Shown: positions 18,035 to 26,445 of the stretch, piece after piece | Numbering within the stretch: position 1 is the stretch's first letter | How the letters are laid out: each line of letters opens with the position of its first letter | NCBI RefSeq assembly: GCF_001894985.1 | Contig: NZ_BCXG01000001.1 | Coordinates: 62,001-126,000, forward strand | Reading direction: 5' to 3' | DNA length: 64,000 bases | From: Rhodococcus tukisamuensis NBRC 100609 | Lineage (GTDB): Bacteria; Actinomycetota; Actinomycetes; Mycobacteriales; Mycobacteriaceae | The notes under the pieces: model-generated | Seen by the model: the letters and a program-made list of their open reading frames with translations, nothing else | Told to the model about the DNA's origin: nothing | Database searches by the model: none | Translations under genes and position numbers: made by a program

Positions 18035-19336
18035 ATGGTCATCTCGAGGCGCCGGGTCCGCACCCCACGGGTCCGGCGACGCCGGGCGAACGGCGGGTCC
18101 GTTCGCTCGATGACCGCGGCGGCCGGGGCGGCGTTGCTGGTGTGCGCGCTGCTGGTGCCCGGCGCGGTCGCGGACCCGGATCCCGGCCCGCCGCCGCCGC
18201 GGCACGACGCCGCCGCGGTGGCCGCGACGCCGCTCGGCGACCGGTGGTTCGACCCGCCGCCCGGCTTCGGGTCCGCGGCCGCCGGCGCCGTCCTGCACAC
18301 CCGCCCGGTGGTGGTGTCGCCCCTCCCCGCCCCTGCCGTCTCCACCCAGCTCCTGGTCCGTTCCACCGACGCGAAGGGCCGGCCGGTGCCGGTCGCGACC
18401 ACCGTCATCGTGCCGTCCGCGCCGTGGTCCGGGGCGGGGCCGAGGCCGGTGCTGGCCTACAACATGGCCATCGACTCGCTCGGACAGGCCTGTGCGCCGT
18501 CCTGGACGCTCACCCATGGTGGCACGCTGGAAATTGTTGCCGTGCAGTACTTCCTGTCCCGAGGTGACGCAGTCGTGGTAACCGACCACGAGGGGCCGAG
18601 GCAGGCATACGCGGCGGGCCGGATGGCCGGTCACGCGGTGCTGGACGCGCTGCGCGGCGCCGTGCGCACGCCGGCGCTCGGACTGGTGACCGACGCGCCG
18701 ATCGCGATCGCCGGGTACTCGGGCGGCGCCATCGCCAGCGGCTGGGCGGCGGAGCTGGCGCCGACCTATGCGCCCGAGCTGAACATCGTCGGTGCGGCGT
18801 TCGGCGGCACCCCCGCCGACTACCGGATCCTGCTGGAGTCGATGAACGGGAAGAACCTGGCGTCCGGGGTGCTGCTGGGGGCGACGCTCGGGGTGGCCAG
18901 GGAGTACCCGGAACTGCTGTCCCTGTTCAACGAGAACGGCTGGCGTCTCGCCGAGGCCGCCCGGGACTTCTGCCTGCCCGCGCTGGGAGCCGCCGGAGCC
19001 CTGCTGCCGGTCCCGGTGCAGGCGCTGTCCGACGTCCCGCACGTCGTCGACACCCCGATTGCGCGGGAGGTATTGGCGGCGAACCGGTTGGGTGGGGCGG
19101 CGCCGACCGCCCCGGTGTTCCTCTACCAGGGGCAGCAGGACGTCTGGATTCCGCGGGAGAGCTCGGAGCACCTCTACGACGACTGGTGCGCGCGCGGTGC
19201 CAGGGTGCGACTCGAGGAGTACCAGGGCGAGCACCAGACGGTCGCACTGTCCGGTGCGCCGGTGGCCGCCGCGTGGCTCGACGCCCGACTCGCGGGTGTC
19301 CCGGTCGCGCCCGGTTGCAGCGCTCTCGGCAGGTGA
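18035..19336 (+). CDS. Secreted lipase (LIP family, PF03583 type)
   Basis: A 433-residue alpha/beta hydrolase. An Arg-rich N-terminus and hydrophobic segment (AAAGAALLVCALLVPGAVADPD) form a signal peptide. The nucleophile elbow is GYSGGAIAS, the acid residue lies in QQDVWIPRESS and the His in QGEHQT, as in secretory lipases of the LIP family that release fatty acids from triacylglycerols. Start chosen at ATG 18035 behind GAGGGGCGG. It is divergent from ramB and upstream of aceA: fatty acids it frees would feed the glyoxylate shunt, a plausible but unproven link. Confidence 0.82.
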   Translation: MVISRRRVRTPRVRRRRANGGSVRSMTAAAGAALLVCALLVPGAVADPDPGPPPPRHDAAAVAATPLGDRWFDPPPGFGSAAAGAVLHTRPVVVSPLPAPAVSTQLLVRSTDAKGRPVPVATTVIVPSAPWSGAGPRPVLAYNMAIDSLGQACAPSWTLTHGGTLEIVAVQYFLSRGDAVVVTDHEGPRQAYAAGRMAGHAVLDALRGAVRTPALGLVTDAPIAIAGYSGGAIASGWAAELAPTYAPELNIVGAAFGGTPADYRILLESMNGKNLASGVLLGATLGVAREYPELLSLFNENGWRLAEAARDFCLPALGAAGALLPVPVQALSDVPHVVDTPIAREVLAANRLGGAAPTAPVFLYQGQQDVWIPRESSEHLYDDWCARGARVRLEEYQGEHQTVALSGAPVAAAWLDARLAGVPVAPGCSALGR

Positions 19337-19359
19337 GCGGCCCGGCGGGCCGCTTCACC
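19332..19359 (+). terminator. Stem-loop at the lipase stop codon
   Basis: GGTGA-GCGGCCC, a three-base loop, then GGGCCGC-t-TCACC: a 12-bp stem with one bulge that includes the lipase stop codon. No U-tract follows, as is common for GC-rich actinobacterial terminators. Confidence 0.5.
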
Positions 19360-19390
19360 GGATCACACACCTTTTCACCGGATCACACAC
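19354..19390. repeat. 17-bp direct repeat upstream of aceA
   Basis: TTCACCGGATCACACAC occurs at 19354-19370 and again at 19374-19390, a 20-bp period of about two helical turns. Such phasing suits a regulator that binds two adjacent sites on one DNA face, but no known motif matches. Confidence 0.85.
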
Positions 19391-19497
19391 TGAATGCACG
19401 CCCAACGGGTGTGTGAAACGGGCAAAAGGGGTGTGCGGGTCATCGACTCAGTCAGAACCCCGCCGCGGCCGGACCGGCTCGTCGGCCCGCCCGCTTC

Positions 19498-19513
19498 CGT
19501 GATTGCGATCACA
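19498..19513. promoter_or_regulatory. GlxR/CRP-type cAMP-receptor site upstream of aceA
   Basis: CGTGATTGCGATCACA matches TGTGA-N6-TCACA with one difference at the first base. GlxR/CRP proteins control aceA and other acetate genes in related actinobacteria. The site is 320 bp before the aceA start. Confidence 0.65.
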
Positions 19514-19659
19514 GCCGGCCCGGCCGAGGTGCCAGATTCCGCACAGCGGCCGCCGCTTCGTGTGAATCGACGCCCCCGTCTCGCCACCGCCGCTGCCTGC
19601 CGGTTTCCCCTACTTGCCGGTAACTTTCCGGCCGACGGGGCCGCTGAAACCCGTGCCAG

Positions 19660-19716
19660 AACTTAGCTAAGTTAGCAACGGGGGGTGGAAACCTAGCTAA
19701 TATTGGCATTAGCAAC
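19660..19716. promoter_or_regulatory. Repeated TAGCTAA / TTAGCAAC elements in the aceA promoter
   Basis: AACTTAGCTAAGTT (19660-19673) is a perfect 14-bp palindrome. TTAGCAAC follows at 19672-19679 and again at 19709-19716, and CCTAGCTAA lies between them. The same TTAGCA core appears inverted before the XRE gene at 35150-35179. RamB or the second XRE regulator are candidates for binding. Confidence 0.5.
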
Positions 19717-19832
19717 AGGTAGACGGCGGTTTTTGGTTGTGCCACTCTCGGTAAGTACACCAGAAGGGCCTGGCAAGGATGTGAAGCAGTACATCCGTAC
19801 CGGACCAGCAGATACAAGAGAGTGGAGCCTCG

Positions 19833-21122
19833 ATGTCGACCACCGGCACCCCGAAGACCGCAGCTGAGATCCAGCAGGATTGGGACACCAATCCTCGCTG
19901 GAAGGGCGTCACCCGTAACTACACGGCCGAGCAGGTCGTCAAGCTCCAGGGCACCGTCGTGGAGGAGGCCACCCTCGCTCGCCGTGGCTCGGAGATCCTG
20001 TGGGACCTCGTGAACAACGAGGACTACATCAACTCCCTCGGTGCCCTCACCGGCAACCAGGCCGTGCAGCAGGTGCGCGCCGGCCTCAAGGCCATCTACC
20101 TCTCCGGCTGGCAGGTCGCCGGCGACGCGAACCTCTCGGGTCACACCTACCCGGACCAGAGCCTCTACCCGGCCAACTCGGTGCCGCAGGTCGTCCGTCG
20201 CATCAACAACGCGTTGCTGCGCGCCGACGAGATCGCCAAGGTCGAGGGTGACACCTCGGTCGAGAACTGGCTCGCCCCGATCGTCGCGGACGGCGAGGCC
20301 GGCTTCGGCGGCGCGCTGAACGTCTACGAGCTGCAGAAGGCCATGATCGCGGCCGGCGTCGCCGGTTCGCACTGGGAGGACCAGCTCGCGTCGGAGAAGA
20401 AGTGCGGCCACCTCGGTGGCAAGGTGCTCATCCCGACCCAGCAGCACATCCGCACCCTGACCTCCGCGCGTCTCGCGGCCGACGTCGCGGACGTCCCGAC
20501 GGTCGTCATCGCGCGTACCGATGCCGAGGCCGCCACCCTGATCACCTCCGACGTGGACGAGCGCGACCGCCCGTTCCTCGACGGCACCCGCACGGCCGAG
20601 GGCTTCTACGGCATCAAGAACGGCATCGAGCCCTGCATCGCTCGCGCCAAGGCCTACGCGCCGTACTCCGACCTCATCTGGATGGAGACCGGCGTGCCGG
20701 ACCTCGAGGTCGCCAAGAAGTTCGCCGAGGCCGTCCGCAGCGAGTTCCCGGACCAGCTGCTGGCCTACAACTGCTCCCCGTCCTTCAACTGGAAGCAGCA
20801 CCTGGACGACGCGACCATCGCGAAGTTCCAGAAGGAGCTCGGCGCGATGGGCTTCAAGTTCCAGTTCATCACCCTGGCCGGCTTCCACTCGCTCAACTAC
20901 GGCATGTTCGACCTGGCGCACGGCTACGCCCGCGAGGGCATGACCGCCTTCGTCGACCTGCAGGAGCGCGAGTTCAAGGCCGCCGAGGAGCGTGGCTTCA
21001 CCGCCATCAAGCACCAGCGTGAGGTCGGCGCCGGCTACTTCGACAGCATCGCCACCACGGTCGACCCGAACACCTCCACGGCGGCGCTGAAGGGCTCCAC
21101 CGAAGAGGGCCAGTTCCACTAA
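19833..21122 (+). CDS. aceA: Isocitrate lyase
   Basis: A 429-residue TIM-barrel enzyme that splits isocitrate into glyoxylate and succinate, the first step of the glyoxylate shunt, in the cytoplasm. The catalytic signature [11 protein letters not shown] has the active Cys at residue 191, the same position as in M. tuberculosis Icl1. Other active-site segments are intact ([23 protein letters not shown] near the N-terminus in part; [19 protein letters not shown]). Length matches the short prokaryotic Icl1 class. A GGAG ribosome site precedes ATG 19833. Likely regulated by RamB and GlxR from the upstream sites; a strong hairpin follows. Confidence 0.96.
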   Translation: MSTTGTPKTAAEIQQDWDTNPRWKGVTRNYTAEQVVKLQGTVVEEATLARRGSEILWDLVNNEDYINSLGALTGNQAVQQVRAGLKAIYLSGWQVAGDANLSGHTYPDQSLYPANSVPQVVRRINNALLRADEIAKVEGDTSVENWLAPIVADGEAGFGGALNVYELQKAMIAAGVAGSHWEDQLASEKKCGHLGGKVLIPTQQHIRTLTSARLAADVADVPTVVIARTDAEAATLITSDVDERDRPFLDGTRTAEGFYGIKNGIEPCIARAKAYAPYSDLIWMETGVPDLEVAKKFAEAVRSEFPDQLLAYNCSPSFNWKQHLDDATIAKFQKELGAMGFKFQFITLAGFHSLNYGMFDLAHGYAREGMTAFVDLQEREFKAAEERGFTAIKHQREVGAGYFDSIATTVDPNTSTAALKGSTEEGQFH

Positions 21123-21160
21123 GAGCTGAGCCGCCTCTCCGAGATCTCAACGCACTGGTC

Positions 21161-21192
21161 GGGCGGTCCGCAATTCGCGTTGCGGACCGCCC
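21161..21192 (+). terminator. aceA terminator hairpin
   Basis: GGGCGGTCCGCAA (21161-21173), loop of six, then TTGCGGACCGCCC (21180-21192): a perfect 13-bp stem starting 38 bp after the aceA stop and 100 bp before fadB2. Confidence 0.75.
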
Positions 21193-21291
21193 GTGCCGGA
21201 GTCCGAGGCTTTTGGAAGTACCCGGCGAGTTACCCATGTGCTCGCCAAATCTTTTGTCACCGAAGCGCAGTCAAGGTTGAGGAGATACGAC

Positions 21292-22188
21292 GTGACCAGC
21301 GAAAAGATTCAGCGCGTCGGCGTGATCGGCGCCGGGATCATGGGTTCCGGAATCGCCGAGGTGTGCGCCCGCGCCCATGTCGACGTTCTGGTGTTCGAGC
21401 AGACCCGCGAGCTCGCAGCCGCCGGCCGTTCACGCATCCTGCGCTCGCTCGACCGTGGCGTGAGCAGCGGCAAGATCACCGAGCGTGAGCGTGAGCAGGC
21501 CGCCTGGCGCCTGCGCTTCACCTCCGATCTCGGCGACTTCGCGGACCGACAGCTCGTCGTGGAGGCCGTCCTCGAGGACGAGAAGATCAAGAGTGAGATC
21601 TTCGCCGAACTCGACTCCATCGTCACGGACCCGAACGCTGTGCTGGCGTCCAACACGTCGTCGATCCCGATCATGAAGCTCGGCATCACCACCAAGCGTC
21701 CCGAGCGCGTCATCGGCATGCACTTCTTCAACCCGGTTCCGGTCCTGCCGCTCGTCGAGTTGGTGACGACGCTCAAGACCAGCGCCGCCGTCGCCGAGCG
21801 CGCGGAGGCCTTTGCCAGCGACATCCTCGGCAAGCAGGTCGTCCGGTCGGCCGACCGTTCGGGCTTCGTCGTCAACGCGCTGCTGGTTCCGTACCTGCTC
21901 TCCGCGATCCGCATGGTGGAGTCCGGTTTCGCCACCAAGGAAGACATCGACAAGGCGACGGTCCTCGGCCTCGCGCACCCGATGGGTCCGCTCGCGCTGA
22001 CCGACCTGGTGGGCCTGGACACCGTCAAGTCCATCGCCGACTCGATGTACGAGGAGTTCAAGGAACCGCTCTACTCGGCGCCCCCGCTGCTCCTGCGCAT
22101 GGTCGAGGCCGGACTGACCGGAAAGAAGTCGGGTGCCGGCTTCTACGAGTACGGCGAGAACGGCCGCGCCAGCAAGCAAGCCAGCTAG
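21292..22188 (+). CDS. fadB2: 3-hydroxybutyryl-CoA dehydrogenase FadB2
   Basis: A 298-residue NAD(P)-dependent 3-hydroxyacyl-CoA dehydrogenase. The Rossmann motif GVIGAGIMGSGIAEVCA is at residues 8-24; the catalytic His lies in GMHFFNPVPVLPLVELV, preceded by SNTSSIPI, and the C-terminal dimer domain follows (LGLAHPMGPLALTDLVGLD). It interconverts acetoacetyl-CoA and 3-hydroxybutyryl-CoA. Start chosen at GTG 21292 eight bases after GAGGAG; an in-frame ATG at 21193 would overlap the aceA terminator arm. The aceA-fadB2 order is conserved in mycobacteria and suits fatty-acid and acetate growth. Confidence 0.92.
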   Translation: MTSEKIQRVGVIGAGIMGSGIAEVCARAHVDVLVFEQTRELAAAGRSRILRSLDRGVSSGKITEREREQAAWRLRFTSDLGDFADRQLVVEAVLEDEKIKSEIFAELDSIVTDPNAVLASNTSSIPIMKLGITTKRPERVIGMHFFNPVPVLPLVELVTTLKTSAAVAERAEAFASDILGKQVVRSADRSGFVVNALLVPYLLSAIRMVESGFATKEDIDKATVLGLAHPMGPLALTDLVGLDTVKSIADSMYEEFKEPLYSAPPLLLRMVEAGLTGKKSGAGFYEYGENGRASKQAS

Positions 22189-22215
22189 CCAGAGACACAC
22201 ACTGGTATGCGCCCC

Positions 22216-22266
22216 GCGCCCGTGCGCCTTTTCACAGCTGTGACAGTGAAAATGGTGCACGGGCGC
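22216..22266. other. Long two-part stem-loop between fadB2 and the MetE-like gene
   Basis: GCGCCCGTGC (22216-22225) pairs perfectly with GCACGGGCGC (22257-22266); inside, TTTTCAC (22229-22235) pairs with GTGAAAA (22246-22252). The apex holds TCACAGCTGTGA, a 12-bp palindrome (22232-22243). It starts 28 bp after the fadB2 stop, so a terminator is likely, but the two helices and the nested palindrome could also be a regulatory leader for the next gene. Confidence 0.6.
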
Positions 22267-22345
22267 GCAGCGCATCACGGGCAGTGACATTTCGGCGGCA
22301 GTGAACATCTAGACGGCAGCGACACATCACGGAGAGGTCGACACG

Positions 22346-24640
22346 ATGACCAGCAGCGCAGCCACCTACGGCTCCAGCATCCTGGGCTACCCGCGGATCG
22401 GACCCCGACGCGAACTCAAGCGCGCACTCGAGGCGTACTGGCATGGCAAGAGCACCCAGGCGGAGCTCGTCGCGGTCGGCCGCGAGCTGCAGGAGCAGAC
22501 CTGGAGCGAGCTCGCCGCGACCGGCCTGACGCAGGTGCCCGGCAACACGTTCTCCTACTACGACCACGTCCTCGACAACGCGATGCTCTTCGGGGCGGTG
22601 CCGACCCGGTTCGCGCCGCTGCAGGGCGAGCTCGACGAGCTGGACTTCTACTTCACCATGGCCCGCGGCCGGCCCGACTTCCCGCCGCTCGAGCTGGTCC
22701 GGTACATCGACACGAACTACTACTACCGTCAGCCCGAGCTGGACGAGGGCACCGAGTTCTCGCTGCACTCCGACGCCCTGATGGACGAGTTCGCGCGGGC
22801 CAAGGCGCGCGGCATCGAACTGCGTCCCGTCGTGCTCGGCCCGGTCTCGCTGCTGCTTCTCTCCAAGGTCGGTCCTGGTGCGGCGGAAGGGTTCTCGACC
22901 CTCGACCTGCTCGAGCCGCTGCTGGTGCAGTACGAGGCGCTGTTCGAGAAGCTCGCCAAGGCCGGCGCCACCTGCATCCAGCTCGACGAGCCGGCGTTCA
23001 CCCAGGACCGCACCGCCGACGAGCTGGACGCCCTGCGGCGCGCCTACGCGACGCTCTCGCATGCGCCGCTGCGCCCGCGGATCCTGGTCACCGGCCCGTA
23101 CGGCAACCTCGGCGAGGCCCTGCCGATCCTGGCTGCCACCCAGGTCGAGGCGCTCGGTCTCGACCTGGTCTACGGCAAGGTCGGCCCAGAGGAACTGGCG
23201 AAGATCCCCGGGCTCAAGCGCAAGCGCATCTACGCCGGCGTCGTCAACGGCCGCAACGTCTGGCGCAGCGACAACGTCAGCAAGCTGACCTATCTCGCGG
23301 CCCTCAAGGACGTGATCCCGGACCTGGTCGTCTCCACGTCCTGCTCGCTGATGCACGTCCCGTACGACGTGCTGGCCGAGTGGGACCTCGCCGGCGACGT
23401 CGCGGACCGGCTGGCCTTCGCGAAGCAGAAGGTCGGCGAGGTGGTCTCGCTGGCCAAGGCGCTCAGCGAGGGGCCGTCGGAGCGCTGGCGCAAGAAGCCG
23501 ACGTCGGTGCACTTCAAGCAGAAGCACGAGGTGCGCCAGCGGGTCAACAACATCAAGGACTCGGACCGGGTCCGTGCGCCGTACGAGGAGCGTCGGGTCG
23601 CGCAGCAGCAGCGGCTGAACCTGCCGAAGGTGCCCGCGACCACGCTCGGTTCGTTCCCGCAGACCGACGCGGCCCGCACCGCGCGGTACGAACTCGTCGA
23701 GGGCCGGCTCGGCCGGGACGAGTACGTCAAGCGCATCCAGGACGAGATCGAGCGGACGATCCGGCTGCAGGAGGACATCGGCCTCGACGTCCTGGTGCAC
23801 GGTGAGCACGAGCGCAACGACATGATCCAGTACTTCGCCGAGCTGATGGACGGATTCGCGTTCACGCACAACGGCTGGGTGCAGGCCTACGGCAGCCGCT
23901 GTGTGCGTCCGCCGATCCTGTTCGGCGACGTGCTCCGGCGCGGACCGATGACCGTCGAGTGGGCCACTTACGCGCAGTCGCTCACCGACAAGCCGGTCAA
24001 GGGCATGCTCACCGGCCCGGTCACCATGCTGGCCCGCTCGTTCGTCCGGCAGGACCAGCCGTTGCACGAGACGGCCGACCAGCTGGCGCTGGCGATCCGA
24101 GACGAGGTCGCGGACCTCGAGGCCGCCGGCATTGCGATCATCCAGGTCGACGAGCCGGCGATCCGTGAGCTGCTGCCACTGCGGGCGGGTGGGCGGACCG
24201 AGTACCTGGGCTGGGCCGTCGACGCCTTCCGGCTGGCGACCGGTGGCGCCAAGCCGGAGACGCAGATCCACACCCACCTGGCCTACACCAGTCAGGCCTC
24301 GGTGGTCGATGCCATCGAGCGGATGGACTGCGACGTCACCGCGATCGTGGCGACCCGTTCGATCTCCTGGGTGCTCGAGGCCATCAAGGAGCGCAAGCTC
24401 ACCCACGGTGTGGGACCCGGTGTGTACGAGAGCCGCTCGGCGCGGATCCCGGACATCGACGAGCTCGACGAGTTGCTCAGCGAGGCAGCGAAGTCGGTGG
24501 AGCTGGACCGGCTCTGGGCGAACCCGGACGGTGGTCTCAAGACCCGGCACTACTGGCAGCTCGAGCCGGCGCTGCGCAACATGGTGGCGGCGGCCCGGCG
24601 GCTGCGTCGCCGGGACGAGCTGGCGAGCAGCGCGTCATAG
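22346..24640 (+). CDS. MetE paralogue (cobalamin-independent methionine synthase family) lacking zinc ligands
   Basis: A 764-residue protein, full MetE length, with both MetE barrels: N-terminal GYPRIGPRRELKRALEAYW and C-terminal LGSFPQT, HGEHERNDMIQYF, KGMLTGPVTM and IIQVDEPAIRE. Key catalytic residues of the C-terminal site are replaced. HTHMCY of true MetE is HTHLAY (Ala 646 for the zinc Cys), IETSRS is IVATRS (Val 668 for the zinc Glu), NPDCGLKTR is NPDGGLKTR (Gly 729 for the zinc Cys), and YDIHSP is YESRSA (Arg 697 for the catalytic His). Only one zinc ligand (His 644) remains. Folate-side motifs are kept. It is therefore unlikely to methylate homocysteine by the known zinc mechanism. 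It is a lone gene followed by a strong terminator. Confidence 0.88.
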   Translation: MTSSAATYGSSILGYPRIGPRRELKRALEAYWHGKSTQAELVAVGRELQEQTWSELAATGLTQVPGNTFSYYDHVLDNAMLFGAVPTRFAPLQGELDELDFYFTMARGRPDFPPLELVRYIDTNYYYRQPELDEGTEFSLHSDALMDEFARAKARGIELRPVVLGPVSLLLLSKVGPGAAEGFSTLDLLEPLLVQYEALFEKLAKAGATCIQLDEPAFTQDRTADELDALRRAYATLSHAPLRPRILVTGPYGNLGEALPILAATQVEALGLDLVYGKVGPEELAKIPGLKRKRIYAGVVNGRNVWRSDNVSKLTYLAALKDVIPDLVVSTSCSLMHVPYDVLAEWDLAGDVADRLAFAKQKVGEVVSLAKALSEGPSERWRKKPTSVHFKQKHEVRQRVNNIKDSDRVRAPYEERRVAQQQRLNLPKVPATTLGSFPQTDAARTARYELVEGRLGRDEYVKRIQDEIERTIRLQEDIGLDVLVHGEHERNDMIQYFAELMDGFAFTHNGWVQAYGSRCVRPPILFGDVLRRGPMTVEWATYAQSLTDKPVKGMLTGPVTMLARSFVRQDQPLHETADQLALAIRDEVADLEAAGIAIIQVDEPAIRELLPLRAGGRTEYLGWAVDAFRLATGGAKPETQIHTHLAYTSQASVVDAIERMDCDVTAIVATRSISWVLEAIKERKLTHGVGPGVYESRSARIPDIDELDELLSEAAKSVELDRLWANPDGGLKTRHYWQLEPALRNMVAAARRLRRRDELASSAS

Positions 24641-24664
24641 GCGGACGCGCCGGTAGGTAGAGAA

Positions 24665-24710
24665 ACGCGGAGGGGCCCGGACCGAGTGATCGGTCCGGGC
24701 CCCTCCGCGT
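24665..24710. terminator. Bidirectional terminator with a perfect 20-bp stem
   Basis: The arms 24665-24684 and 24691-24710 are perfect complements around the loop AGTGAT. It sits between the convergent MetE-like and GH5 genes and can serve both. Confidence 0.9.
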
Positions 24711-24735
24711 CGTACGGGGTGGGGTTTGCGAGCCG

Positions 24736-26253
24736 CTACGCGCCGGAGCTGCCCGCGCTGCCGGAGGATCCGGCCGAGCCCGAGTCTCCGTCGCCGGCGG
24801 GCAGTTCTGCGCCGGCGGAGCCGGGACGGTTGACCTTGACGGTGACGGGGCCGGTCCCGCTGGCTTGGACGGTGACCAGACGGGCACCCGGCGCCGAGGT
24901 GATCGTGCCGCCTTCCGCCGCGGCCACGTAGCCGTCGGGGTAGTGCAGGTCGGAGACGTAGATCTCGGTGGGCTTGGTCGAGGACTTCGGGGTGTACCGG
25001 TAGATGAAGTCGCCGTTGTCGGCGTTGAACTTCATCTTCCCGGGAGTGCCCGCGGTGGCCTGCGGGTAGGTGCGCACCAGCTGCGGGCCGATCGCTCCGA
25101 GGAACGGGTCGGTGCCGCCGCCGGGGCCGAAGATGCTGCTGTAGTGCCAGTACTGCCAGCCGACGAAGCGTTCGTCGGCGCGCTTGAGGGTGTTGGCCAG
25201 CACGGTCGGGTCGCCGTCACCGAACTCGGTCACCACGGTGGGGATGTCGGCGCGCTCGGTGACCGCGTCGATGTTGGCCCAGGTGTTGCCCTGCGTAGTG
25301 GTGCACAAGGCCTTCAGCCCCTCCGGCAGGCCCAGGTAGATCGCGAGCTGGCTGGGAATGCAGTAGTCGTGCGGGGCGAAGACGATGTTCGGGTCGGTGA
25401 TGGGCGGGGTCTTCGGCGGGTTGGCCAGGTTGGACGGCATCAGCTGGTTCCAGGTGACGTTCGGTTCCCAGTAGACCGGGACCGCCGGGTCGGCGGCGCG
25501 GACCGCGTCGGTGAGCTTCTGCATCGCCGCCTGGTACTTCCGGTCGAAGTCCGGGCAGCCGCCAGGGAAGCAGGTGAGGAAGGGTGAGCCGGGCCACGGC
25601 TCGTTCATCAGCTCGATGCCCATCACGCCGGGCTTGCCCCTCACCTCGGTGGCGAGCGCGGCGAGCGCGTCGCCGAGGTAGTCGAGGGCGCCGTGGGTGT
25701 TGTTCCAGACCTCGTCCCAGCCCCTGTTCATGCTGGGCATCAGGTTGTAGAGCGGGAAGCCGGGGTTCGGCTCGCCTGCGGTGGGCCGGGCCTCGATCGC
25801 CCAGGCGGGAAAGCCGTTGCCGGTCCAGGGCTTCGAGAGCCCGTCCTGGTGGTTGTCGAGCAGGACCTGGATGCCGCGGGCGGCGAGCACGTCGACGGTG
25901 TCGGCGACCCGGCCGAGGTAGGCGTCGTCGATCTGGCCCCGCTCCGGCATGATCGCGTCGAACGAGACCCCGAGACGGACGGTGTTGAACCCGTGCTGGG
26001 CGAGCAGGTCGGCATCCTGAGGCGTGACCGTGAGACCGTCGCCGGCATTGAGGTACGGCGCCTCCTTGTCGACGTTGTTGACGCCGTGCAGCAGGACGGT
26101 GCGGCCGAACTCGTCGACCAGCGCGCTGCCCTGGGAGTGGAGTTTGCCCGCGGGCGCCGGGGCGAGGCCCTGGGCGCCGGCGACGAGCGGCGCCGCGGAC
26201 ATGAGGCCGCCGATCACCGCGGTTGCGATTCCTAGCGAAAGTAGCCTGCGCAT
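24736..26253 (-). CDS. Secreted glycoside hydrolase family 5, endoglycoceramidase-like
   Basis: A 505-residue secreted enzyme. Residues 1-28 form a signal peptide (Arg pair, hydrophobic core, cleavage near VAGAQG). The GH5 barrel has the acid/base Glu in GIELMNEPWPG and the nucleophile Glu in VVTEFGDGD, with LLDNHQDGLS and FAPHDYC also conserved. The C-terminal beta domain (PTEIYVSDLHYPDGYVA...VTVKVNRPG) is that of rhodococcal endoglycoceramidases, which cut glycans from glycosphingolipids. It ends in a Ser/Gly tail. A good ribosome site (GAGGAGACAG) precedes the ATG. Exact glycolipid specificity cannot be told. Confidence 0.8.
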   Translation of the reverse strand: MRRLLSLGIATAVIGGLMSAAPLVAGAQGLAPAPAGKLHSQGSALVDEFGRTVLLHGVNNVDKEAPYLNAGDGLTVTPQDADLLAQHGFNTVRLGVSFDAIMPERGQIDDAYLGRVADTVDVLAARGIQVLLDNHQDGLSKPWTGNGFPAWAIEARPTAGEPNPGFPLYNLMPSMNRGWDEVWNNTHGALDYLGDALAALATEVRGKPGVMGIELMNEPWPGSPFLTCFPGGCPDFDRKYQAAMQKLTDAVRAADPAVPVYWEPNVTWNQLMPSNLANPPKTPPITDPNIVFAPHDYCIPSQLAIYLGLPEGLKALCTTTQGNTWANIDAVTERADIPTVVTEFGDGDPTVLANTLKRADERFVGWQYWHYSSIFGPGGGTDPFLGAIGPQLVRTYPQATAGTPGKMKFNADNGDFIYRYTPKSSTKPTEIYVSDLHYPDGYVAAAEGGTITSAPGARLVTVQASGTGPVTVKVNRPGSAGAELPAGDGDSGSAGSSGSAGSSGA

Positions 26254-26354
26254 CTGTCTCCTCGGGTTCGGCCAGTGGAGGGCATCGGGTTACGGTCGAC
26301 GAAGTTGGACGGTTGTCTAGTTCGCGACAGCGTAGCTGGCAAATTGTGTGATGC

Positions 26355-26402
26355 AAATCTCATTGATCACGTGTTGAGATTTTGATCACAACTAATTAGT
26401 TG
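26355..26402. promoter_or_regulatory. Nested palindromes in the GH5/alcohol dehydrogenase divergent promoter
   Basis: AAATCTCA (26355-26362) and TGAGATTT (26375-26382) form an inverted repeat with a 12-bp spacer; TGATCAC occurs at 26364 and 26383; and CAACTAATTAGTTG (26389-26402) is a perfect 14-bp palindrome. The region is markedly AT-rich relative to its surroundings, and lies 100-150 bp from the GH5 start and 43 bp from the dehydrogenase start. Confidence 0.55.
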
Positions 26403-26445
26403 CGCGATTGTGCGGCCGGCCCGGTCGAGGGGTAGGTATTTACCC

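Larger units (their letters stand above)
19337..19832. other. 496-bp aceA control region
   Basis: No gene is supported here. The region holds a 17-bp direct repeat (19354-19390), a GlxR/CRP-type site (19498-19513) and a block of TAGCTAA/TTAGCAAC repeats (19660-19716) in locally AT-richer DNA before aceA. Confidence 0.7.

Noticed and set aside
19509-21119. 536-codon open frame antisense to aceA
   Set aside because: Shadow of the isocitrate lyase gene.
22189-22345. Cobalamin or SAM riboswitch before the MetE-like gene
   Set aside because: No B12-box or SAM-type core is visible; only the nested hairpin is present.
22232-24550. 772-codon open frame antisense to the MetE-like gene
   Set aside because: The plus-strand frame has clear MetE motifs; the antisense product is low-complexity Arg/Leu/Val and has no family signature.
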